11,951 bases of DNA from Claveliimonas stercoravium (GTDB lineage: Bacteria > Bacillota > Clostridia > Lachnospirales > Lachnospiraceae): positions 1-11,951 of the forward strand of contig DWZW01000127.1 in NCBI GenBank assembly GCA_019117345.1, in the 5' to 3' direction. The notes below the pieces were generated by a model. That model did no database searches. It was given only the letters and a program-made list of their open reading frames with translations, and was not told the origin of the DNA. Numbering within the stretch: the first letter of the stretch is position 1; each line of letters opens with the position of its first letter. The position numbers and the translations under genes are program-made. Positions 6,909-11,951 of the stretch are shown here, one piece after another.

Positions 6909-9305
6909 CTATCTCTCTGCGTACTTCCTGATGTTGGACGCGTTGGTCAGCTTTTCCACTCCGCCTTCTCCTATCACCACCAGAGTGGGAGCGGACATGA
7001 TATGGTACTTCTTTGCCAGGTCCTTGTGCTCCTGGGCATCCACCACCCGGTACTCTATGTGCGCCTCCTCCAGGGCCTGCTTTGCGATGGCGCAGTTGGG
7101 GCAGGTCTTGGTGGTAAAGAGCAGCTTCACGGGAGCTGCCGGCGCTCCGGAATCCTCTCCCGCTGCCGCCTCCTTTTCTTTCGTCCTGTTCTGCGGGGCA
7201 TCCCCCTGGTCATGGGTATGGGCATAGAAATGGGAATGGTTCAGGTCGTAGACCTTTCTGTCCCTGAACTCCTGGGCCTTTCCATCGTTCCAGTTCTGCA
7301 CCGGGCGGTAGTAACCGGTGATACGGCTGTACACTTCGGTCTTCCCGCCGCACTCCGGGCAGGTGTAGTGCTCGCCTGCGATGTAGCCGTGGTCCTTGCA
7401 GATAGAGTAGGTGGGAGACAGTGTATAGTAGGGGAGCTTGTAGTTCTCCGCGATCTTTCTCACCAGGGCCGCCGCCGACTTCCAGGAGGGCAGCTTCTCT
7501 CCCAGGAAGGCGTGGAAGACGGTTCCCGAGGTGTACAGCGTCTGCAGCTCGTCCTGGATGTCCAGGGCATCAAAGATATCCTCCGTGTATCCCACCGGCA
7601 GATGGGAGCTGTTGGTGTAGTAGGGAGTCCCGTCCCCCTCCGCCGCTGTGATGATGTCCGGGAACTGCTCCACATCATGCTTGGCAAACCGGTAGGCCGT
7701 GGACTCCGCCGGGGTGGCCTCCAGGTTGTAGAGATCTCCGTACTCCTCCTGGTAGCCGGAGAGGCGCTCCCGCATGTGGTTCAGCACTCGCTTGGAAAAT
7801 TCCTGGGTCTCCGGACAGGTCATGTCTTTTCCTATCCATTTTGCGTTCAGCCCCGCCTCGTTCATGCCCACAAGGCCGATGGTGGAGAAATGATTCTCAA
7901 AACTCCCCAGATATCTCCTGGTGTAGGGGTAGAGCCCGCCCTCCAGCAGCTTTGTGATAACGGTCCTCTTCACGTGGAGGGACCTGGCGGAGATGTCCAT
8001 CAGATGATCCAACCGCTCCATGAACTCCTCCTCGTTCGCCGACTGATAGGCAAGCCGGGGCATGTTGATGGTGACCACGCCCACGGAGCCCGTGCTCTCC
8101 CCGCTCCCGAAGAAGCCGCCGGATTTCTTGCGCAGCTCCCGCAGGTCCAGGCGCAGACGGCAGCACATGCTGCGCACGTCGCTTGGCTCCATATCGCTGT
8201 TGATGTAGTTGGAGAAATAAGGCGTTCCGTACTTGGACGTCATCTCAAAAAGGAGCCGGTTGTTCTCTGTGTCGGACCAGTCAAAATCACTGGTGATGGA
8301 GTAGGTGGGGATGGGGTACTGGAAGCCACGCCCGTGGGCGTCCCCCTCGATCATGATCTCGATGAACGCCTTGTTGATCATGTCCATCTCCTCTTTGCAG
8401 TCCCCGTAGGTGAAATCCATCTCCCTGCCGCCCACGATGGCCGGCAGGTCCGCCAGGTCGTCGGGCACGGTCCAGTCCAGGGTGATATTGGAAAAAGGCG
8501 CCTGGGTCCCCCAGCGGGAAGGCGTATTGACGCCGTAGATGAAGGACTCTATGCACTTCTTCACACCCTCGTAGTCCAGGTGGTCGGTCTTCACAAAGGG
8601 GGCAAGGTAGGTGTCAAAGGAGGAAAATGCCTGGGCTCCGGCCCACTCGTTCTGCATGATGCCCAGGAAATTCACCATCTGGTTGCACAGCACGCTTAAG
8701 TGCTTTGCGGGAGAGGAGGAAATCTTTCCCGGGATGCCCCCAAGTCCCTCCTGGATCAGCTGCTTCAAGGACCAGCCCGCGCAGTAGCCGGTCAGCATGG
8801 ACAGGTCGTGGATGTGGATGTCCGCATTCCTGTGGGCCTGCCCTATCTCTTCATCGTAAATCTCCGAGAGCCAGTAGTTGGCTGTGATGGCCCCCGAGTT
8901 GCTGAGGATGAGTCCCCCCACGGAGTAGGTGACCGTTGAGTTCTCCTTTACCCTCCAGTCATTGATATTGACATAGTTATCCACGATCTCTTTGTAGTTC
9001 AGCATGGTGGAATTCAGATTGCGTATCTTCTCCCGGTTCTTCCGGTAGAGGATGTAGGCCTTGGCCACGTCCGCATAGCCCGCCTGGACAAGCACCCGCT
9101 CCACACTGTCCTGGATCTCCTCCACCTGGACAAGGTCCTCTCTTATCTTCGGCTCAAAATCCGCCGTCACCTTCAGCGACATCATGTCGATGATGGTGGG
9201 ATGATACTGCTTCTGCTGCGCCTCAAAGGCCTTTGTGATGGCCGCGCTGATCTTGGCTATGTCAAAGTCCGCGATCTGGCCGTCTCTTTTTACTACCTGG
9301 TACAT
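6909..9305 (-). CDS. nrdD: anaerobic (class III) ribonucleoside-triphosphate reductase with fused C-terminal redoxin domain
   Basis: This 798-residue oxygen-sensitive enzyme reduces ribonucleoside triphosphates to deoxynucleotides in the cytoplasm. Domains in order: an ATP-cone (about 1-92, MYQVVKRDGQ...); the ten-stranded glycyl-radical barrel with Cys175 (TGYCAGW) and the thiyl candidates Cys381/Cys382 (SMCCRLRL); a zinc-type site CKDH (636-639) plus CPEC (649-652); and the glycyl-radical motif SRITGY with Gly664. The stretch 687-725 is His-rich and then low in complexity. A thioredoxin/glutaredoxin-like domain (726-798) follows with the redox motif CPNC (Cys735, Cys738) and a cis-Pro in SAPTL. 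Ordinary NrdD proteins end soon after the radical loop, so the last domain is a fusion. It fits the class III subgroup that uses a redoxin instead of formate as electron donor. The start is ATG 9305, with GGGGAGG 7 nt upstream; the frame is open farther upstream only through operator DNA. nrdG lies upstream on the same strand. Confidence 0.96.
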   Translation of the reverse strand: MYQVVKRDGQIADFDIAKISAAITKAFEAQQKQYHPTIIDMMSLKVTADFEPKIREDLVQVEEIQDSVERVLVQAGYADVAKAYILYRKNREKIRNLNSTMLNYKEIVDNYVNINDWRVKENSTVTYSVGGLILSNSGAITANYWLSEIYDEEIGQAHRNADIHIHDLSMLTGYCAGWSLKQLIQEGLGGIPGKISSSPAKHLSVLCNQMVNFLGIMQNEWAGAQAFSSFDTYLAPFVKTDHLDYEGVKKCIESFIYGVNTPSRWGTQAPFSNITLDWTVPDDLADLPAIVGGREMDFTYGDCKEEMDMINKAFIEIMIEGDAHGRGFQYPIPTYSITSDFDWSDTENNRLLFEMTSKYGTPYFSNYINSDMEPSDVRSMCCRLRLDLRELRKKSGGFFGSGESTGSVGVVTINMPRLAYQSANEEEFMERLDHLMDISARSLHVKRTVITKLLEGGLYPYTRRYLGSFENHFSTIGLVGMNEAGLNAKWIGKDMTCPETQEFSKRVLNHMRERLSGYQEEYGDLYNLEATPAESTAYRFAKHDVEQFPDIITAAEGDGTPYYTNSSHLPVGYTEDIFDALDIQDELQTLYTSGTVFHAFLGEKLPSWKSAAALVRKIAENYKLPYYTLSPTYSICKDHGYIAGEHYTCPECGGKTEVYSRITGYYRPVQNWNDGKAQEFRDRKVYDLNHSHFYAHTHDQGDAPQNRTKEKEAAAGEDSGAPAAPVKLLFTTKTCPNCAIAKQALEEAHIEYRVVDAQEHKDLAKKYHIMSAPTLVVIGEGGVEKLTNASNIRKYAER

Positions 9306-9372
9306 GTGACAACCTCCCCTTTTTATCTGTTTGCTCCTTGGCTTTTGCTCATTTTTGCGTTCGTACTCCTTT

Positions 9373-9401
9373 ATGATAGCATCACACCACAGCGCAGTCA
9401 A
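9373..9401 (-). promoter_or_regulatory. sigma-A promoter of nrdD
   Basis: On the minus strand, TTGACT (9401-9396) and TATCAT (9378-9373) have a 17-bp spacer and a TGC extended -10. The predicted start near 9366 gives a leader of about 60 nt. The two NrdR-type boxes lie just upstream of the -35. Confidence 0.7.
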
Positions 9402-9407
9402 CAAAAA

Positions 9408-9456
9408 CAACAATATATTGTGTGCTATTTTTTCAATCGCACACAATATATTGTTA
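9408..9456. promoter_or_regulatory. pair of NrdR-type operator boxes
   Basis: Two copies of the core CAATATATTG (9411-9420 and 9444-9453) match the known NrdR-box consensus acaCwAtATaTwGtgt, each with one perfect flank (TGTG or CACA). Their centres are 33 bp apart, about three helical turns, as usual for tandem NrdR boxes. NrdR is the ATP/dATP-sensing repressor of ribonucleotide reductase genes; its own gene is not in this window. The two boxes and their flanks also form a perfect 17-bp inverted repeat (9409-9425 and 9439-9455) with a 13-nt spacer. Confidence 0.85.
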
Positions 9457-9478
9457 TTATGTATTCTTTACGTAATCG

Positions 9479-10168
9479 TCATATTCCCCGGAGCTGTGCG
9501 GTTTTCACGTACCTTTTGACGATTTCCAGCGCCTGGAGGAGGATTTTTTTGTCGTAGGCATGGAGGCCGGGCGCAAGCACATGCCCTGAGTCCACAAACT
9601 GCTGGAGGAAATACTGGTCCGCCCCCTCGATCCATTTCCCCATAGCCTCAAAATCCGCCCTCTGGTGGAGCTCCCTCACCACCGTGGTGCGGAACTCATA
9701 GGGGATATCTCCGCCCATGAGGAGCCGGATGCTCCTGTCGATCCGCTCCACATCACAGAGGGCCTCCCCCACAGTCCGGCCATAGTGCTCCGGTGAATTC
9801 TTCAGGTCCATGGCTACATAGTCCAGCAGTCCCTGGTCCGCCAGATACTCCAGCCTGTCCGGCAGGCTTCCGTTGGTGTCCAGCTTCACGCAGTACCCCA
9901 GGGAGCGCACCTCCCGGATAAAATCCTCCAGCTCCGGCTGCATGAGGGGCTCGCCCCCGCTTATGCACACCCCGTCCAGTATGCCCTGCCTCTTTTTCAG
10001 GAACCGGAAGACCTGCTCCGGGTCCAGCCTTTCCTCCGCCTCTCCCGTCACCAGGTCCCTGTTGTGGCAGAAGGGACACCGAAAATTACATCCCCCGGTA
10101 AATATCGTGCACGCCACCTTGCCCGGATAGTCCAGGAGAGTCAGCTTCTGTATGCCGCAAATGACCAT
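9479..10168 (-). CDS. nrdG: anaerobic ribonucleotide reductase activating protein (radical SAM, NrdG2 type)
   Basis: This 229-residue radical-SAM activase cleaves S-adenosylmethionine with a [4Fe-4S] cluster to install the glycyl radical on NrdD. The cluster ligands are Cys27, Cys31 and Cys34 in CNFRCPFCHN (CxxxCxxC), and the SAM-binding SGGEP motif is at 70-74. The opening MVICGIQKLTLLDYPGK and the length of about 230 residues match the NrdG2-type activases (TIGR02495) rather than the shorter E. coli NrdG. ATG 10168 is chosen because AGGAGG lies 9 nt upstream; in-frame ATGs at 10189 and 10186 overlap the leader. The gene is transcribed ahead of nrdD with a 173-bp gap, and it appears to have its own extended -10 promoter without NrdR boxes. 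It is divergent from the Lrp gene. A pyruvate-formate-lyase activase would look similar, but the adjacent nrdD settles the assignment. Confidence 0.92.
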   Translation of the reverse strand: MVICGIQKLTLLDYPGKVACTIFTGGCNFRCPFCHNRDLVTGEAEERLDPEQVFRFLKKRQGILDGVCISGGEPLMQPELEDFIREVRSLGYCVKLDTNGSLPDRLEYLADQGLLDYVAMDLKNSPEHYGRTVGEALCDVERIDRSIRLLMGGDIPYEFRTTVVRELHQRADFEAMGKWIEGADQYFLQQFVDSGHVLAPGLHAYDKKILLQALEIVKRYVKTAQLRGI

Positions 10169-10200
10169 GACCTGTCGCCTCCTCATCATATTTATGCATT

Positions 10201-10209
10201 ACTATAGCA
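10201..10209 (-). promoter_or_regulatory. extended -10 promoter of nrdG
   Basis: On the minus strand, TGC-TATAGT (10209-10201) is an extended -10 following an A-rich stretch. The -35 position 17 bp away (TTCCTT) is poor. The predicted start near 10194 leaves a leader of about 25 nt before the ATG. Confidence 0.5.
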
Positions 10210-10228
10210 TATTTTTTTCAATCAAGGA

Positions 10229-10258
10229 ATGACAAAAGGGGGTAACCTGTCTTATAAT
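10229..10258 (+). promoter_or_regulatory. sigma-A promoter of the Lrp-aminotransferase operon
   Basis: A perfect TATAAT (10253-10258) lies 18 bp from ATGACA (10229-10234), or 17 bp from TGACAA. The predicted start is near 10265, about 32 nt before the ATG. It is back to back with the nrdG promoter. Confidence 0.65.
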
Positions 10259-10296
10259 TGTGCGTATATCATGAAATGACTGAAGGAGGAGACTAC

Positions 10297-10788
10297 ATGG
10301 ACAAGATCAGGAAACAGATCCTGCTGACTCTTGAGACCAACAGCAGGATCGATCTGAATGAACTGGCTGTTCTTCTTGGCACTGATGAGGTGACCATCGC
10401 AAATGAAGTGGCAGCTATGGAAAAGGAACATATCATCTGCGGCTACCACACGCTGATCGACTGGGACAGGGCAGGCGAATCTCTCGTCAACGCCCTCATA
10501 GAGGTGCGTGTCACGCCCCAGAGAGACCAGGGCTTTGACAAAGTGGCAGAGCGCATATACAACTACCCGGAGGTCTCCGCCGTGTATCTCATATCCGGCG
10601 GCTACGACCTGCTCGTGACCATAGAGGGCCGCACCCTGCAGGAAATCTCACATTTTGTCTCCGGCAAGCTGTCCCCCATCGACGAGGTCATCAGCACGGC
10701 CACCTATTTTATCCTGAAAAAATATAAGGACCACGGGACCATCCTGACAAAGCCCTCCAAGGGAGAAAGGATGCTGATCACGCCATGA
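10297..10788 (+). CDS. Lrp/AsnC-family transcriptional regulator
   Basis: This 163-residue regulator has an N-terminal helix-turn-helix (about 1-50, IDLNELAVLLGTDEVTIANEV) and a C-terminal RAM/ACT-like amino-acid-binding domain (about 65-150). The latter is visible in LINALIEVRV-type beta strands (here VNALIEVRV), VSAVYLISGGYDLLVTIEG, and a late ILKKYKDHG strand. Such proteins sense amino acids and form dimers and octamers. The start is ATG 10297 with AAGGAGG 7 nt upstream; an in-frame ATG at 10258 overlaps the -10 box. The stop codon overlaps the ATG of the following aminotransferase (ATGA), so the two are translationally coupled and very likely linked in function: the regulator probably senses a substrate or product of that enzyme. 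Family members often bind their own promoter, but no operator was identified. Confidence 0.92.
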   Translation: MDKIRKQILLTLETNSRIDLNELAVLLGTDEVTIANEVAAMEKEHIICGYHTLIDWDRAGESLVNALIEVRVTPQRDQGFDKVAERIYNYPEVSAVYLISGGYDLLVTIEGRTLQEISHFVSGKLSPIDEVISTATYFILKKYKDHGTILTKPSKGERMLITP

Positions 10789-11951
10789 CAAGAAATCCAT
10801 TATCTAAAAAAGCTGTTTCCCTGGCCCCCTCCGGCATCCGGAAGTTTTTTGACATCGTGAGCGAGATGGAGGACGCCATCTCCCTGGGCGTGGGGGAGCC
10901 TGATTTTGACACCCCCTGGAGAGTCCGGGAGGAGGGCATCTACTCCCTGGAGAGAGGGCGCACCTTCTACACCTCCAACGCAGGACTCAAGGAGCTGAAG
11001 CTGGAGATCAGCCGCTATCTGGCGCGGACCATCCAGGTGGATTACGACTACAACAGGGAGGTGCTGGTGACCGTGGGCGGGAGCGAGGCCATCGACCTGG
11101 CCTTCCGGGCCATGCTGGACCCCGGGGACGAGGTGCTCATCCCTCAGCCCAGCTATGTATCCTATCTGCCCTGCGCCGTGCTGGCAGACGGAGTCCCTGT
11201 GACCATCCCCCTGCAGCATGAAAACAGCTTTAAGCTGACAAGGGAGGAGCTGGAGGCAGCTATCACCCCCAGGACAAAAATCCTGGTCCTCCCCTTTCCC
11301 AACAACCCCACCGGCGCAGTCATGACCCGGGAGGACCTGGAACCCATCGCGCAGGCTGTCATGGAGCACGACCTCTATGTGGTCTCCGATGAGATCTACT
11401 CTGAGCTGACCTACAGCGGACAGCACTGCTCCATCGCCTCCCTGCCGGGCATGCGGGACCGGACCCTGGTCATCAACGGCTTCTCCAAGGGATTTGCCAT
11501 GACCGGCTGGCGCCTGGGATACATCTGCGGCCCAGCCCCCATCGTTGAACAGATGACCAAGATCCACCAGTACGCCATCATGTGCGCTCCCACCACCAGC
11601 CAGTACGCCGCCGTGGAGGCTCTGCGAAACTGCGGCAGGGATGTGGAGCAGATGCGGGAGTCCTACAACCAGAGACGCCGCTTCCTCATGAACGAGTTCC
11701 GGAAGATGGGCCTTCAGTGCTTTGAGCCCTACGGCGCCTTCTACGCCTTCCCCTCCATCCAGGAGTTCGGCATGACCTCCGAGGAATTTGCCACCCGCCT
11801 CCTCCAGGAGGAGAAGGTGGCCGTGGTGCCGGGGACTGCCTTCGGCGACTGCGGCGAAGGGTTCCTGCGCATCTCCTACGCCTACTCGCTGGCGGACTTA
11901 AAGGAAGCCATCGGACGGCTGGAGAAGTTCGTCAGACGGCTGCGGGGATAA
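10785..11951 (+). CDS. PLP-dependent aminotransferase, class I/II (fold type I)
   Basis: This is a complete 388-residue aminotransferase; its TAA is the last three bases of the window. It has all the hallmarks of the aspartate-aminotransferase superfamily (I-gamma / PatA-like branch): GVGEPDFDTP near 35-44 and Y62 in the TFYTSNAG segment. Asn174 is in the PNNPTG motif, and Asp202 in SDEIY pairs with the PLP pyridine nitrogen. Lys235 in NGFSKGFAMTGWRLGY forms the Schiff base with Arg243 for the phosphate, and Arg362 in FLRISYA binds the substrate carboxylate. It moves an amino group between an amino acid and a 2-oxo acid in the cytosol; the sequence does not fix the substrate (aspartate, alanine, aromatic or N-acetyl-diaminopimelate are all possible). 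It overlaps the Lrp stop by 4 nt and shares its promoter. No ribosome binding site of its own is needed, although GGGAGAAAGGATG lies upstream within the Lrp gene. Confidence 0.93.
   Translation: MTRNPLSKKAVSLAPSGIRKFFDIVSEMEDAISLGVGEPDFDTPWRVREEGIYSLERGRTFYTSNAGLKELKLEISRYLARTIQVDYDYNREVLVTVGGSEAIDLAFRAMLDPGDEVLIPQPSYVSYLPCAVLADGVPVTIPLQHENSFKLTREELEAAITPRTKILVLPFPNNPTGAVMTREDLEPIAQAVMEHDLYVVSDEIYSELTYSGQHCSIASLPGMRDRTLVINGFSKGFAMTGWRLGYICGPAPIVEQMTKIHQYAIMCAPTTSQYAAVEALRNCGRDVEQMRESYNQRRRFLMNEFRKMGLQCFEPYGAFYAFPSIQEFGMTSEEFATRLLQEEKVAVVPGTAFGDCGEGFLRISYAYSLADLKEAIGRLEKFVRRLRG

Noticed and set aside
7002..8699. Open frame of 565 codons on the plus strand
   Set aside because: It is exactly antisense to nrdD, whose protein is fully conserved. 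The frame has no ribosome binding site and a low-complexity Val/Leu/Gly/His composition typical of a shadow of GC-rich coding DNA.
9323..9352. Nine-codon leader peptide (MSKSQGANR) upstream of nrdD, minus strand
   Set aside because: Its only possible ribosome binding site, AAGGAG, is 13 nt away and overlaps the predicted transcription start, so it would hardly be transcribed. The peptide has no run of one amino acid.
9306..9446. N-terminal extension of NrdD of 47 residues
   Set aside because: It would start inside a NrdR box and upstream of the predicted promoter. The strong GGGGAGG site and the conserved MYQVVKRDG start fix the ATG at 9305.
10800..11567. Open frame of 255 codons on the minus strand
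   Set aside because: Shadow of the aminotransferase gene, with no ribosome binding site or recognisable domain.

Overview
The window looks like chromosomal DNA of an anaerobic, GC-rich Firmicute of the Lachnospiraceae / Clostridium cluster XIVa type. The evidence is the oxygen-sensitive class III ribonucleotide reductase, strong AGGAGG-type ribosome binding sites, sigma-A promoters with extended -10 elements, and protein sequences typical of gut clostridia. The genus is an inference. There is no rRNA, tRNA, insertion sequence, phage gene or CRISPR array. Ten protein genes fill nearly all of it, and no gene-free stretch exceeds about 260 bases.

Left part (1-5561, all minus strand). Read in transcription order, tex (S1-domain RNA-binding transcription factor) is followed 11 bp later by a MerR-family regulator that ends at a strong intrinsic terminator. 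A new promoter (TTGACC-17-TATAAA) then drives a cytoplasmic alpha/beta-hydrolase esterase and a CitMHS-family carboxylate transporter. The transporter runs off the left edge a few tens of residues before its expected end. The esterase-transporter pair looks like a small uptake-and-hydrolysis unit with an unknown substrate.

Middle part (5595-6876, plus strand). A TetR-family regulator is divergent from tex. It is followed by a GNAT acetyltransferase with its own promoter, and the pair ends at a long hairpin shared with the converging nrdD gene.

Right part (6909-11951). The anaerobic ribonucleotide reductase module lies on the minus strand, with the radical-SAM activase nrdG upstream of the reductase nrdD. 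The 173-bp gap between them carries two NrdR-type operators arranged as a perfect 17-bp inverted repeat, then a good nrdD promoter. NrdD carries an ATP-cone at its N terminus and, at its C terminus, a fused CPNC redoxin domain behind a His-rich, low-complexity linker. This suggests that the enzyme carries its own dithiol reductant. Divergent from nrdG, an Lrp/AsnC-type regulator is translationally coupled (ATGA overlap) to a PLP-dependent class I/II aminotransferase whose stop codon is the last base of the window.

The points most worth following up are the NrdD-redoxin fusion, the NrdR operator pair that can also fold as a hairpin behind nrdG, and the esterase/divergent-CitMHS operon. None is proven to be a new system. 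The rest is ordinary core and accessory metabolism.
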